From: Methanosarcinales archaeon
GTDB lineage: Archaea; Halobacteriota; Methanosarcinia; Methanosarcinales; Methanoperedenaceae
Assembly: GCA_905339155.1 (NCBI GenBank)
Contig: CAJPFJ010000022.1
Span: 1-64,000, forward strand
Direction: 5' to 3'
DNA length: 64,000 nt
This document shows positions 1-9,153 of the stretch, piece by piece. Under the pieces are notes generated by a model. It had not been told where the DNA came from, did no database searches, and worked only from the letters and a program-made list of their open reading frames with translations. Made by a program: the position numbers and the translations under genes. The first letter of the stretch is position 1, and the number at the start of each line of letters is the position of its first letter.

Positions 1-394
1 CTCTTATTCCGGATGTATTTTTATCGCCATAGTAAGGTATGTCATGAAAATCAATCGCAGCATCTTGATATGTTCCTTTTAGATTCGTGTGTTTAATTAT
101 TTCAGTATTTATCTGCCTGAATGAAGAAATCATGTAGTCAATAGAGTTTGAATTTATGTAGCCGTGAATGGAATCAGCGGATGGTACATTTTTATAAGGA
201 GTCTTCATTCTAAGGTCATTGCTTGCTGATTCTATCGAATTTGAAGTCGAAGTTGCTGCACGAAGCAATACGTTCAATGTGTCTTGAAAACTGTATTCTG
301 CTTTTTCAGGTAGATTTATTATTTTTGACTTACCAAATAGTTCTGAGGTTAAAGCCAAGAGATTGGTTATTTGTATTTCCGGTACAAGCCTCAT
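1..394 (-). CDS. ISH3-like IS transposase, N-terminal part, cut by the window edge
   Basis: The minus strand is open from an ATG at 394 through the left edge, giving at least 131 residues. The reading frame contains AAIDFHDIPYYGDKN near its visible end, which resembles the first catalytic-Asp region of ISH3-type DDE transposases. The start could be a later Met, but the residues from the first ATG look coherent. No terminal inverted repeat can be seen because one end of the element is outside the window. The element sits upstream of rps17e in the opposite orientation. Family assignment is by motif recall only. Confidence 0.7.
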   Translation of the reverse strand, partial: MRLVPEIQITNLLALTSELFGKSKIINLPEKAEYSFQDTLNVLLRAATSTSNSIESASNDLRMKTPYKNVPSADSIHGYINSNSIDYMISSFRQINTEIIKHTNLKGTYQDAAIDFHDIPYYGDKNTSGIR

Positions 395-572
395 CTTATT
401 ATCCCCTCTATATTTTTAGATGGGATAATATCCTTATTATATTTTATGGGCGATTGTCAATGGCTGAATATGATCTTTTGTTCGGAAGTCAGGGTATTCG
501 GAAGTACTGAACCTCCAGAAATCTATATGAATAATGGAGTTGTATGCAAAGGAAAAATGGAGAAAAATAATT

Positions 573-773
573 ATGGGAAATATTAGACAAGGATATATAA
601 AATCATTAGGAGCAATGTTACTTGAAAAGCACAGTGATGCTTTCAGTCTTGATTTTAACCAGAACAAGGAAAACGTTACTAAATATACAGACGTCGATAG
701 CAAGGTTATCAGGAATCGTGTAGCTGGTTATGTAGTGAGGCAGTTGAGAGTTAAAGCTACAAGAAAGAGATAA
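573..773 (+). CDS. rps17e: 30S ribosomal protein S17e
   Basis: This is a 66-residue archaeal/eukaryotic-type small-subunit protein. It begins MGNIRQGYIKSLG and has the conserved KVIRNRVAGYV segment near residue 45, both diagnostic of S17e. A longer in-frame start at 534 exists, but the family always begins at MGxIRQ, so 573 is chosen. dapA follows after 22 bp on the same strand. A ribosomal protein joined to lysine biosynthesis genes in this way is familiar from methanogen genomes. The short basic tail (KATRKR) is normal. Confidence 0.93.
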   Translation: MGNIRQGYIKSLGAMLLEKHSDAFSLDFNQNKENVTKYTDVDSKVIRNRVAGYVVRQLRVKATRKR

Positions 774-795
774 AGATTCATAAGAGATAAAATTT

Positions 796-1671
796 ATGTT
801 AAACGGTGTTCTGCCTGCTCTTATTACCCCGTTCACGAAGGATAATAAGATCGATAAAGAAGGTTTGAGGCAGAATATTGGTTTCCTTATCGATAACGGA
901 GTTTCTGGTATCGTTCCTTGCGGAACCACAGGCGAATCTGCGACCCTTTCCATAGAAGAACATGAGAAGGTCATTGAGGTCGCAATAGATTGCTCCACTG
1001 TCCCGGTTGTTGCAGGAACAGGCTCTAATAATACTACCGAAGCGCTGGAGTTGACCCGTTCTGCTCTGGATGCAGGCGCAGATGCAGCGCTTTTGATCAC
1101 TCCTTATTATAACAAGCCCAATGACCGCGGCATGCTTGCTCATTTTAAGAAGATCGCCAATGAAGTTGATATTCCAATAATCCTTTACAATGTACCTTCG
1201 CGAACAGGTATAAATCTCAAACCTGAGGTCGTGGCCGAACTTGCAAAAGAGAGCAATATAATCGGTGTAAAAGAAGCAAGCGGCAACCTTGACCAGGTTA
1301 CGAGGATCCTGGAACTTACCCATGATGAAAATTTTGTTGTTTTTTCCGGAGACGATGGCCTGACTCTCCCGATAATGGCAATCGGAGGAGCAGGTGTAAT
1401 TTCGGTTGTGGCTAATGTAGCCCCGAAGCTTACTGTTTCCATGGTCGAGGCGTTTCGCGATGGGAATTTTGAAGAAGCGAGAAAATTGCATATTAAACTT
1501 GCTCCTCTCATACGCGCAGTCTTTTTGGAGACAAATCCTATCCCGATCAAGAAAGCCGTTGAACTTATCGGACTTCCTGCCGGGGATTTGAGGCTTCCTC
1601 TTGCACCCATGAGCCAGGATAACGAGCGAAAGTTAAAAGCTGCTTTAAATGACCTTCATCTATTGAAGTGA
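796..1671 (+). CDS. dapA: 4-hydroxy-tetrahydrodipicolinate synthase
   Basis: This 291-residue enzyme condenses pyruvate with aspartate semialdehyde in the diaminopimelate/lysine pathway. It belongs to the class I aldolase (DHDPS/NAL) family. The Schiff-base lysine is K159 in IIGVKEASG. The catalytic Tyr is Y131 in YNVPSRTG, and the GTTGE motif occupies 43-47. Length and motif spacing are normal for the family. It lies between rps17e and dapB, 4 bp from dapB, so the three genes are almost certainly cotranscribed. Confidence 0.97.
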   Translation: MLNGVLPALITPFTKDNKIDKEGLRQNIGFLIDNGVSGIVPCGTTGESATLSIEEHEKVIEVAIDCSTVPVVAGTGSNNTTEALELTRSALDAGADAALLITPYYNKPNDRGMLAHFKKIANEVDIPIILYNVPSRTGINLKPEVVAELAKESNIIGVKEASGNLDQVTRILELTHDENFVVFSGDDGLTLPIMAIGGAGVISVVANVAPKLTVSMVEAFRDGNFEEARKLHIKLAPLIRAVFLETNPIPIKKAVELIGLPAGDLRLPLAPMSQDNERKLKAALNDLHLLK

Positions 1672-1675
1672 TCCT

Positions 1676-2470
1676 ATGATAAAAATAGCCGTAACAGGTG
1701 CCTGCGGAAAAATGGGCGGGCTAATTATTGAAAATGTCCTGAAATCAAAAGAGATGAAGCTAGTGTCAGCTATTGATGTCACAAATATTGGCAAGGATAT
1801 AGGTGAGGTCATGAGGACAGGAAAGCTTGACGTTAATGTTACCGATGCAAATGATATTGAAAATGTCCTTAAAATATCAAAACCCGATGTTCTTATTGAT
1901 TTCACGATAGCTCAGGCTGCTGTGAAAAACGTAACAGCCAGTGCCAGGAATAAGGTCAATCTGGTCGTGGGGACAACCGGCTTCACAAAAGAGCAAAGAT
2001 CCGAAATGGATAAAGCAATATCCGAAAATGGTGTCAGGGCAGTCATCTCACCAAATTATTCAATTGGTGTTAATGTTTTCTGGGGTTTACTTGCCCAAGC
2101 CGCAAAGCGCCTCGGGGATTATGATATCGAAATAATAGAAGCCCACCATAACCAGAAGAAGGATGCACCCAGCGGTACCGCAGTGAAGGCTGCCCAGGTC
2201 ATTTCGAATACACTTGGCGGGAAAGAGCTTGTATATGGGAGACAGGGGCTTGCTCCGCGGCATAAGGAAATCGGTATCCATGCGGTACGCGGCGGGGACA
2301 TCGTAGGCGATCATACAGTGCTTTTTGCCGGTGATGGCGAGCGAATCGAGATAAAGCACCAGGCACACAGCAGGCAGGCATTCGCAAAAGGGGCTGTGGC
2401 AGCGGCACTCTGGGTATCAAAAGCGCAACCGGGCATATATGAAATGGCAGATGTGCTGGGGATCAAATAA
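1676..2470 (+). CDS. dapB: 4-hydroxy-tetrahydrodipicolinate reductase
   Basis: This 264-residue NAD(P)H-dependent reductase acts directly after DapA. The N-terminal nucleotide-binding loop is GACGKMG at 8-14. The catalytic segment EAHHNQKKDAPSGTA begins near residue 155, with the conserved HH pair and K161. Length is normal. The start is only 4 bp after the dapA stop, which supports translational coupling. No anomaly is seen. Confidence 0.96.
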   Translation: MIKIAVTGACGKMGGLIIENVLKSKEMKLVSAIDVTNIGKDIGEVMRTGKLDVNVTDANDIENVLKISKPDVLIDFTIAQAAVKNVTASARNKVNLVVGTTGFTKEQRSEMDKAISENGVRAVISPNYSIGVNVFWGLLAQAAKRLGDYDIEIIEAHHNQKKDAPSGTAVKAAQVISNTLGGKELVYGRQGLAPRHKEIGIHAVRGGDIVGDHTVLFAGDGERIEIKHQAHSRQAFAKGAVAAALWVSKAQPGIYEMADVLGIK

Positions 2471-2502
2471 ATATAATAGTTGGTCACAATGAGTTGATCA
2501 CA

Positions 2503-2748
2503 ATGACTGAAAATGAGAATATTAAACCAAAATTACTTGTAGATTGTGTTGGACTCTATTGCCCAATACCGATTTTTAATACAACCACAGAAATGGAAAA
2601 ATTAATGCCGGGTGAAGTCCTGGAGATGGTCACTGGAGACCCGGCGGCTGTCCAGGATATCCCGCGATGGGCAAAAAGGGCCGGACATAAGTTAATAAAA
2701 CTCTTTAAAGAAGGCGAACAGTTTCATTTCTTAATACAAAAGGGGTAA
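2503..2748 (+). CDS. TusA/SirA-like sulfurtransferase
   Basis: This small cytoplasmic protein of about 81 residues has the CPxP motif of the TusA family (C20-P-I-P). The cysteine carries persulfide sulfur or helps in redox transfer. The ATG at 2503 is chosen over an in-frame TTG at 2494. It is 32 bp downstream of dapB and may be the last gene of that operon. The C-terminal GHKLIKLFKEGEQFHFLIQK strand pattern is typical. The physiological partner is not evident. Confidence 0.85.
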   Translation: MTENENIKPKLLVDCVGLYCPIPIFNTTTEMEKLMPGEVLEMVTGDPAAVQDIPRWAKRAGHKLIKLFKEGEQFHFLIQKG

Positions 2749-2776
2749 CTTATATCGAATAAATTAGTGGAATAAA

Positions 2777-3013
2777 ATGGAAATCACAATTGGAAAATGC
2801 GGTATTGCCTGTGGATTATGCAAGAACTTCAATAATGGATGCCTTGGCTGTGAAAGAGAGAACATATCCAGGAATGAATGCATAATTTTCAATTGCGCTG
2901 AGAATAAAAATATTGAATACTGTTTGAAATGCGATGATTTCCCCTGCAAATTGATGCGAGGTCTTTCCAGGGCATATTGTCCTGTATTCACTTCAATTAA
3001 GTTGAATTTATAA
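2777..3013 (+). CDS. small cysteine-rich DUF3795-like protein
   Basis: This 78-residue protein is rich in cysteine: GKCGIACGLCKNF, then GCLGCE, CIIFNCAENK and CLKCDDFPCK. The pattern resembles the DUF3795 family, whose members probably bind a metal or Fe-S centre. Family function is unknown. The C-terminus (CPVFTSIKLNL) is shorter than I would expect for DUF3795, so slight truncation is possible. It ends 8 bp before the convergent purQ stop. Confidence 0.6.
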   Translation: MEITIGKCGIACGLCKNFNNGCLGCERENISRNECIIFNCAENKNIEYCLKCDDFPCKLMRGLSRAYCPVFTSIKLNL

Positions 3014-3021
3014 CAAATCTT

Positions 3022-3807
3022 CTACAGATTCTCCTTCACAAACTCAACTGCATTTCGAAATATTGCTATTCCTGCCCCCTCTTCCGGCAATTCCTCCCTT
3101 GTCCATCCGGGATGGTTAGTCCTGTGCTGGAATGCTTCAGGATGCGGCATCATCCCGAAAATGCGGCCAGTCTCATTGCATATCGCTGCAATATTATGTA
3201 TCGAGCCATTAGGATTGTGAGGATATCCTGCAGGATTTCCCTGCGTATCCGTATATTGGAAAACAATATGGTTCCCTTTTTCTAATCTCGCGAACACCTG
3301 TGGGTTTTTTGCTATGAACTTCCCTTCGCCATGGCGCACGGGAAGATATATTCTGTCAATGCCTTTCGAAAATACACATTTTGATCTTTCATTTGCCTTA
3401 AGATCTACCCACCTGTCCTCGAATCTTCCTGAATCATTAAAGGTAAGTGTAACTTCCTGTTTGGCATAATCGCCATTGAATCCAGGCAGCAAACCCATCT
3501 TCACCATGGCCTGGAAACCATTGCAGATACCTATTATCAATTTTCCCGATCCTATGAATTCCTGTATTTGCTCTCCAATATTATATTTGACCATATTCGC
3601 AAGAACTTTACCGGATGCGATATCATCCCCGAACGAGAAGCCTCCCGGGAACGCAAGAATATGATAATCTGAGAGTCTTTCTTTTCCACTGATCAGGTCA
3701 TTGATATGTACACGTTCGGCTTCGGCGCCGGCAAGTTTGAATGCATGCCGGGTTTCCATATCACAGTTTATGCCGTAGCCTGTGAGGACAAGAACTTTTG
3801 GTATCAT
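3022..3807 (-). CDS. purQ: phosphoribosylformylglycinamidine synthase subunit PurQ
   Basis: This 261-residue glutamine amidotransferase subunit provides ammonia for FGAM synthesis in purine biosynthesis. The nucleophile is C95 in IIGICNGFQ, and the partner residues are H222 and E224 in MMPHPEAF. The family N-terminus (IPKVLVLTGYGINCD) fixes the start at 3807; a 20-residue upstream extension is rejected. The gene is divergent from argF. The shared TATA box at 3830-3838 lies about 26 nt before this ATG, so the transcript is probably leaderless. Confidence 0.96.
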   Translation of the reverse strand: MIPKVLVLTGYGINCDMETRHAFKLAGAEAERVHINDLISGKERLSDYHILAFPGGFSFGDDIASGKVLANMVKYNIGEQIQEFIGSGKLIIGICNGFQAMVKMGLLPGFNGDYAKQEVTLTFNDSGRFEDRWVDLKANERSKCVFSKGIDRIYLPVRHGEGKFIAKNPQVFARLEKGNHIVFQYTDTQGNPAGYPHNPNGSIHNIAAICNETGRIFGMMPHPEAFQHRTNHPGWTREELPEEGAGIAIFRNAVEFVKENL

Positions 3808-3829
3808 TGTAAGGTCACTATGGAAAAGA

Positions 3830-3838
3830 AATTTAAAT
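3830..3838. promoter_or_regulatory. palindromic TATA box shared by purQ and argF
   Basis: AATTTAAAT reads the same on both strands. It sits about 26 nt from the purQ ATG at 3807 and about 55 nt before the argF TTG at 3893. One box could therefore serve both divergent promoters. The purQ transcript would then be nearly leaderless, whereas argF has an AAAGGAG ribosome-binding site. This is an inference from spacing and was not tested. Confidence 0.4.
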
Positions 3839-3892
3839 AAGTATCTACATCTAGAAGTCTGGAACAATAAACTATAAAGGAGTTTTCCGGGT

Positions 3893-4801
3893 TTGTCATC
3901 TCATCTATTATCTATTTCCGATCTATCATATGCAGATATTATCAATTTACTTGATACAGCCTCTGACCTGAAAGAAAAAAGGGCACGCGGAAAAACATGC
4001 GATAAACTCAAAAGTAAAACCCTGGCCATGCTTTTTGAGAAATCCTCAACCCGCACCAGGTTATCCTTTGAAGTGGCAATGACCGATCTTGGCGGGCATG
4101 CGATATATCTTAATTATAAAGATGTGCAGCTAGGGCGCGGAGAATCGGTTGCTGATACCGCTCGTGTGATGTCCCGTTATGTCCATGCGATCATGGGGCG
4201 GGTGTATAAGCACGAAACCCTGGTCGAACTTTCAGAAAACAGTACTGTTCCTGTAATTAATGGCCTATCTGATCTTGAACACCCTTGCCAGCTCCTTGCT
4301 GACCTTCTTACCATACGTGAATACAAAGGAAAATTCAAGGGTCAAAATTTTGTATGGATCGGAGATGGAAATAATGTATGCAATTCTGCCATGCTCGCAT
4401 GCGCGCTGACAGGGATGAAAATGACCGTAGCGTGCCCGCAAGGTTATGAGCCGAATGCCGAAATCCTGGAGAAAGCAAGGATTCTGGGGGGAACAATAAA
4501 TGTTATCAGTGACCCAATGAAAGCAGCAAAGAATTCAGACATCCTCTCAACCGATGTCTGGGTCTCAATGGGTGATGAAGAGGAATATGACCAGAGGTTG
4601 CGCGACTTTGCACCCTACCAGATCAATAGCAAGCTTTTAGAACAAGCCAAGCATGATGTGATGGTGCTTCACTGTCTTCCAGCCCACAGGGGCGAGGAGA
4701 TCACAGCAGAAGTTGTTGAAGGGCCAAACTCGGCAATATTTGACCAGGCTGAGAACAGGCTGCATGTCCAGAAGGCATTGCTCCTGAAATTGCTGTCATA
4801 A
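3893..4801 (+). CDS. argF: ornithine carbamoyltransferase
   Basis: This 302-residue enzyme makes citrulline from ornithine and carbamoyl phosphate in arginine biosynthesis. The carbamoyl-phosphate loop STRTR is at 52-56, HPCQ begins at H130, and the ornithine-site motif [10 protein letters not shown] begins at H260. The start codon is TTG, supported by AAAGGAG about 10 nt upstream and by the family N-terminus. Length is normal. It is followed by tRNA-Leu. Confidence 0.96.
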   Translation: MSSHLLSISDLSYADIINLLDTASDLKEKRARGKTCDKLKSKTLAMLFEKSSTRTRLSFEVAMTDLGGHAIYLNYKDVQLGRGESVADTARVMSRYVHAIMGRVYKHETLVELSENSTVPVINGLSDLEHPCQLLADLLTIREYKGKFKGQNFVWIGDGNNVCNSAMLACALTGMKMTVACPQGYEPNAEILEKARILGGTINVISDPMKAAKNSDILSTDVWVSMGDEEEYDQRLRDFAPYQINSKLLEQAKHDVMVLHCLPAHRGEEITAEVVEGPNSAIFDQAENRLHVQKALLLKLLS

Positions 4802-4875
4802 CGGAGGTTGCCATTGCGAAGGATCACGAAAAAAGACGAACAAAATAAGAAATTATGAGATATAATATTCAAAAT

Positions 4876-4960
4876 GCGAGGGTCGCCCAGTCCGGTCAAA
4901 GGCGTTAGCTTCAGGGGCTAATCCCGAAGGGGTTCGTGGGTTCAAATCCCATCCCTCGCA
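4876..4960 (+). tRNA. tRNA-Leu (CAG)
   Basis: The gene is 85 nt with a perfect 7-bp acceptor stem (GCGAGGG/CCCTCGC) and discriminator A at 4960. The anticodon stem TTAGC/GCTAA encloses the loop TTCAGGG, giving anticodon CAG. The long variable arm is typical of class II tRNA-Leu. CCA is encoded at 4961-4963. A TATA-like GATATAATATT lies just upstream. No intron is seen. Confidence 0.93.
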
Positions 4961-5001
4961 CCAATTATCCTATTTATTCAGACACAAAAGAGGTTTCTGG
5001 A

Positions 5002-6312
5002 ATGTCCAATCTCACTTTTGAAATACTGTTTATTGTTTTACTTATCATCGCCAACGGCGTATTTGCTATGTCGGAGATTGCTATCATTTCGGCGCGAAAG
5101 GCCAGGCTTCAACAGTGGGCAAATGAAGGTAATGTAAAGGCACTCGCTGCACTGGAACTGGCAAGATCACCCAACCGCTTACTATCGACGGTTCAGATCG
5201 GCATCACGCTTATTGGCATACTGGCTGGTGTGTTCGGCGGTGCGACCATAGCCGAGAAGCTGGCGGTACGCCTGGACTCTATACCCATACTCGCGCCCTA
5301 CAGCGAAGCCGTTGCTCTTGGCATTGTAGTACTGGGTATTACGTATCTCACGCTGGTTATCGGTGAGCTTGTACCCAAAAGGTTAGCATTGCATAACGCC
5401 GAGGGAATAGCCTGTACTGTAGCCGCCCCCATGAGCGTCTTATCCCGGATGGCTTCCCCGGTGGTGCATTTGTTGAGCATTTCGACGGATACGGTTCTCA
5501 GGATATTAGGTATACAACCGGTTACTGAACCGCCAGTTACAGAAGAGGAGATAAATATCCTGATTGAGCAGGGTATGAAATCCGGAGCTTTTGAGGAAGC
5601 AGAGAGGGCTATGGTGGAACATGTATTTCGCCTGGGCGATTTGCGGGCTGGAGTACTGATGACGCCACGGACAGATATTGACTGGCTTGATATAGATGAA
5701 TCACCAGAGGAGATTCGGCGAAAGATTGCCCAGAGCGGTCATTCTCGCTTCCCGTTATGCCAGGGCAGCCTTGATAATATTCTTGGCATAGTACAGGTTA
5801 AAGATTTATTGAGCCACAATATTGTGGGTAAATCGGCTGACCTGAAGGCATCCATGCGGCGCACGTTGTTTGTGCCAGAAAGCACGCATGCTCTAAAGGT
5901 TCTGGAGTTATTCAAGCAGTCTGGCATACATCTATCACTGGTGGTCGATGAATATGGCACTATTCAGGGACTTATAACACTCAACGATATCATGGAAGAG
6001 ATTGTCGGCGAAATACCTTCCATCGAGGAGAAGGCTGAACCTCTGGCGGTGCAACGCGAAGATGGCTCATGGTTATTAGATGGAATGCTGCCTGCGGTTG
6101 ATCTAAAAGAAATATTTCAAATCAAAAAGCTGCAAGGAGAAGGTATCTATCAGACATTGGGCGGTTTCGTGCTGATGCAAATGGGACGCATTCCTTCGGT
6201 CGGCAACCATTTTGAGTGGGGCGGGTTGCGTTTTGAAGTAGTCGATATGGATAAAAACCGGATAGACAAGGTTCTGGTTATGCCTGTTCGAAAAGCTCCC
6301 TCAAAAAACTAA
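5002..6312 (+). CDS. CNNM/CorC (HlyC) family membrane protein with CBS pair
   Basis: This 436-residue protein has the DUF21/CNNM membrane domain first (hydrophobic segments near 5-27, 60-85 and 100-125). A CBS-domain pair follows (about 205-325, including VVDEYGTIQGLITLNDIMEEIVGEI), then a CorC_HlyC C-terminal domain ending GLRFEVVDMDKNRIDKVLV. The family is tied to Mg2+/divalent ion transport. The ATG at 5002 has AAAAGAGG upstream; a longer start would run into the tRNA. The sequence looks more bacterial than its neighbours, so lateral transfer is possible. Confidence 0.9.
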   Translation: MSNLTFEILFIVLLIIANGVFAMSEIAIISARKARLQQWANEGNVKALAALELARSPNRLLSTVQIGITLIGILAGVFGGATIAEKLAVRLDSIPILAPYSEAVALGIVVLGITYLTLVIGELVPKRLALHNAEGIACTVAAPMSVLSRMASPVVHLLSISTDTVLRILGIQPVTEPPVTEEEINILIEQGMKSGAFEEAERAMVEHVFRLGDLRAGVLMTPRTDIDWLDIDESPEEIRRKIAQSGHSRFPLCQGSLDNILGIVQVKDLLSHNIVGKSADLKASMRRTLFVPESTHALKVLELFKQSGIHLSLVVDEYGTIQGLITLNDIMEEIVGEIPSIEEKAEPLAVQREDGSWLLDGMLPAVDLKEIFQIKKLQGEGIYQTLGGFVLMQMGRIPSVGNHFEWGGLRFEVVDMDKNRIDKVLVMPVRKAPSKN

Positions 6313-6849
6313 ATAAAAGTGTATTTGGAGAATGGCAGGAAGCTAGTTTCGAGACTGGCAAGCTCGTATTTGCAGTTCAAGCCACCCAAATACCAACTTC
6401 CCCTCCGACAGCAACACCAAAAGCGCCAGCATTGAAGCGCTGCTTGCGGCAGTACTGGTCAAAAGAAGGTAAAACAATACCTTTCTGCCCTTGACTAATC
6501 CGAGAGGTTCGATAACCTTTTAGCCTCTCTACAAGGAAAGGTTAAATCTTTCAACCCATCTATAAGTAAAAGGATAAAACCTTTTAAAAACCGTCACGGG
6601 AAAAGCTGTTTTCTATAATTTTATACTCGAATTTCATGTCCTGGAATATTTCAAAAACCACTATGCTTTGAATTTCTGTCACCCCTCTTTTTGATTTATG
6701 TCATGTTCTGGGTAATCTTGGCCAGAGGTTGAGAAGTAACCCAGGGATCGCTCTGGATTAGGGATAACACCAAATTGATTGAAAAAAAAATAGATTCGTC
6801 CCAATAAATCACAATGCAGCACAAATAGTTATCAGCGAGTTATTAATTT
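6313..6849. other. 537-bp intergenic stretch, no gene recognised
   Basis: No credible coding frame is seen between the CNNM gene and the convergent unknown gene at 6850. It holds one copy of the 35-nt CCAGAG/CTCTGG repeat (6722-6756) and weak inverted repeats near 6510-6545. The rest is AT-rich and may be decayed accessory DNA. Confidence 0.4.
6722..6756. repeat. 35-nt dispersed repeat, copy 1
   Basis: The unit starts CCAGAGGTTGAGA, ends GATCGCTCTGG, and is closed by the 6-bp inverted repeat CCAGAG/CTCTGG. Two further copies of exactly the same length occur at 9154-9188 and 9201-9235. It is intergenic. It could form a small stem-loop, or be a recombination or insertion footprint. Confidence 0.65.
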
Positions 6850-7512
6850 TCATAAATTCATAAGTTCATAATACGTGCCCTTCTTCTTTCCCATTTGTCT
6901 AACAAAATTTTCTTTAACAAGTTTCTGAAGCAACTTTTGTGCCTGATTAATATTAACACCACATATTTCCCTGGCTTCTTTATTAGTGACTCGCTTATTG
7001 GTTTTAAGATAATTTTTTATCAGTTCAAGTTTTTGCACAATAATCACTTCCGGCTTTATTTTATCTTCTATAATCGCTTCCGGCTTTATTTTTTCGGCAA
7101 TTATCGGCAATGGCTCTGTTTTTTCGGCAATTTCAGTTTTAGGCTCTATAATTGTTTTAAAATCTTGTTGGAGTGGTATGACAGGCCTTTCCATTTTCTT
7201 TTCTAATTTTGTCAGCCTTTCATTGATCTTTCTTATGCGGTCATCGAAACTCATCTGCCTTCCGTTGAAATCGTGTATTTCAATTTCTATTGAACTATCC
7301 CAGCTCTTACGCTTGTCAGGGTCTATTATTTCGTTAATTTTCTTATTGAGGTCAATAAACATAACTTCGCTATTATCCCCACGTAAAAAATGAAATAGTC
7401 CAGCCATGCGATCTGCAAGATCATTTCTGAATTCATTAGGTGGCAATATCAGATATGGAAGCACTTTTTTCAATGTACTATCGAACATTCTTTCATACTC
7501 ATATCCAAGCAT
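6850..7512 (-). CDS. unknown protein with C-terminal winged-helix-like domain
   Basis: This 220-residue protein is not recognised. The N-terminal half is charged. A linker near 125-165 carries short degenerate repeats (EKTEP, EKIKPEAII, DKIKPEVII). The C-terminal ~55 residues (NKRVTNKEAREICGVNINQA, then QKLLQKLVKENFVR) read like a winged helix-turn-helix, so DNA binding is plausible. It follows the 74-residue gene at 7523 by 10 bp on the same strand and is probably cotranscribed with it. Confidence 0.65.
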   Translation of the reverse strand: MLGYEYERMFDSTLKKVLPYLILPPNEFRNDLADRMAGLFHFLRGDNSEVMFIDLNKKINEIIDPDKRKSWDSSIEIEIHDFNGRQMSFDDRIRKINERLTKLEKKMERPVIPLQQDFKTIIEPKTEIAEKTEPLPIIAEKIKPEAIIEDKIKPEVIIVQKLELIKNYLKTNKRVTNKEAREICGVNINQAQKLLQKLVKENFVRQMGKKKGTYYELMNL

Positions 7513-7522
7513 TTAATCACCT

Positions 7523-7747
7523 CTACTGGGTCTGATAATATGGTGTCCTGAACGCTTGCTTTTTCGAAAGATTCTTTTCTTGAATTTTTGCGAGCTTGGC
7601 TGATAAATCCTTGAATAGCTCAGGTTTAACATATTCAAAGATATTTTGCCTTGGCTGAGAGATCTTATTGAATATCTCAATGCACAATTTCGTGTACTCA
7701 GTTTTGCGGAATCCAGATACCTTAGAACGAAGTGGTCTTTTTTCCAT
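7523..7747 (-). CDS. small unknown basic protein
   Basis: This 74-residue protein starts MEKRPLRSKVSGFRKTEY. The ATG at 7747 is preferred because GGAGGG lies 6 nt upstream on the minus strand; an earlier ATG at 7759 would overlap that site. It is rich in lysine and not recognised. It forms a two-gene unit with 6850-7512. Its 5' end abuts a 5'-truncated plus-strand reading frame, as if this pair had been inserted there. Confidence 0.6.
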   Translation of the reverse strand: MEKRPLRSKVSGFRKTEYTKLCIEIFNKISQPRQNIFEYVKPELFKDLSAKLAKIQEKNLSKKQAFRTPYYQTQ

Positions 7748-8269
7748 CACTCCCTCCATAATAATTCACCAATAGACACGCCAAAACCACTGTCTACAAT
7801 TGAAAACCCAAACATCTATTCATCAACAATTACACCGGCAGCAGCCCAAACCCAAAAACAAGAACCCATCCAAATAGATTGGACACCCCCGACCGTACCA
7901 AATGATCTAAATCGAGCTACAACGGATTATAAATGGAGACTGGATTTAGTCACTGAACAAACTACAAGGCTTGATATGTATTATGCATCCAAATCAGGAA
8001 CTAAAATGAGTAGAGATGAGTTTAAAGGCTGGCTTGACGCTCTCCAGGCACAGACAACAGAGTTTATCAAGAGAAACAAAGATGCCGTCTACAGTGGGGA
8101 TAATTACGCTAACTTGATAAATGCCAATATTAACAGCTTAAATTATGATCAGGCTGCCCTGGAAATCGAGAGAGTGAACCAGAATAAAAATATCATGGCA
8201 AATGATATTAAAATTACTATTGATAAATTTAATCAAAACGTAGAGGTATTCAATAATTGGGGGAAATGA
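7748..8269 (+). pseudogene. 5'-truncated unknown, probably once secreted
   Basis: The plus-strand frame is open to the stop at 8267-8269, but no credible start codon lies downstream of the divergent gene. The first residues are linker-like (Pro/Thr/Gln rich, ending QIDWTPPTVP), followed by a helical region of about 130 residues. An exported protein that lost its signal peptide when the minus-strand pair arrived would look like this. The product is not recognised. An upstream ATG at 7646 exists but lies wholly inside the opposite gene. Confidence 0.5.
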
Positions 8270-8356
8270 CGGATACTCAGTAAAAAACAGATTTAATTTA
8301 TTGAATTGCACTTTCTAAAGATAGGTTATTATACTTTTCCGAACGATTAGACTATT

Positions 8357-8506
8357 ATGCCCAAGATAATAGGTACAACCAAGCTTACATCAGATGGGAA
8401 AATTACTTTGATCTCTGATGTGCGGAAAAAATTGAATGCCAGTGGTGGCGATGTGATTGTTTTTGAAGAAAGGGAGAAAGGCAATATCGTTGTTCGTAGG
8501 GGTTAA
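8357..8506 (+). CDS. AbrB/SpoVT-like small DNA-binding protein
   Basis: This 49-residue protein reads MPKIIGTTKLTSDGKITLIS and then DVRKKLNASGGDVIVFEERE, the swapped-hairpin pattern of AbrB domains. Such domains are often antitoxins or regulators. It lies about 50 bp before a RelB/RelE-type pair and may be part of the same module. It is short but complete for a lone AbrB domain. Confidence 0.7.
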   Translation: MPKIIGTTKLTSDGKITLISDVRKKLNASGGDVIVFEEREKGNIVVRRG

Positions 8507-8553
8507 AGTGTAAATTATGGCCAAAATCGCTATTGAAAAAGCATAGGTGAATC

Positions 8554-8748
8554 ATGCAAGCATCTTTAGATACAATATACACTGAGATAAAAACACTCAG
8601 ACGGGAAGTAGAATTGATCAAAACCGCCCTCATTCCTGAAGAAGAAACTAGCGATGAGGAGAGGTTAGAGATTCATAAAATACGGGAAGAGACGAAGCGC
8701 GGTGGAAGATTTAGACTCGATGATGTACTTAAGGAATTGAATGTTTGA
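8554..8748 (+). CDS. putative antitoxin of a RelE-type pair
   Basis: This 64-residue acidic helical protein (MQASLDTIYTEIKTLRREVE) ends GGRFRLDDVLKELNV, an ending seen in small archaeal antitoxins that bind RelE/ParE toxins. It overlaps the downstream toxin start by 8 nt, the usual coupled order of antitoxin then toxin. Its function is inferred from that partner. The N-terminal helix is probably a coiled coil used for dimerisation. Confidence 0.75.
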   Translation: MQASLDTIYTEIKTLRREVELIKTALIPEEETSDEERLEIHKIREETKRGGRFRLDDVLKELNV

Positions 8749-9010
8749 AATCTTCTTAAGCAACGCTGCCAAAAAAGCTTTAATGAATCTTGATAAGCGG
8801 ATAGCAGAACGAGCAAAAAAAGCCCTTCTCACTCTTAAGACATCTCCGTTGCCGATAAAGGAATACGACATTAAACAACTTGTAGGCGAAGAGGACACCT
8901 ACCGCTTAAGAATCTCAAGATATAGGATTGTTTATGACATTGATTGGAATAACAAAACGATTACTGTAATCAAAATTGATAAAAGAGACGAAAAAACATA
9001 TCGCTTCTGA
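8741..9010 (+). CDS. RelE/ParE family toxin
   Basis: This 89-residue protein has the RelE fold signature: FEIFLSNAAKKALMNLDKRI, then KQLVGEEDTYRLRISRYRIV, then KTITVIKIDKRDEKTYRF. The family cleaves mRNA at the ribosome (RelE branch) or inhibits gyrase (ParE branch); the sequence alone does not decide which. Length is normal and the frame intact. It overlaps its antitoxin by 8 nt. Confidence 0.85.
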   Translation: MFEIFLSNAAKKALMNLDKRIAERAKKALLTLKTSPLPIKEYDIKQLVGEEDTYRLRISRYRIVYDIDWNNKTITVIKIDKRDEKTYRF

Positions 9011-9153
9011 CACTTGGGGATTCAAAGAAAGAGAAATGCAAACACAAATGGAAAAAGGAAGGCAGCTTAACGATTTGCGAAAAATGCGGTGAAGAGAAAG
9101 AAGTTTCATTCGTAGAAGGTCGTTACGGGAAATATGGCTCTCCAGATGGATAA

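Noticed and set aside
618-1610. Long minus-strand frames opposite dapA
   Set aside because: They are shadows of dapA in other frames; no family signature or ribosome-binding site.
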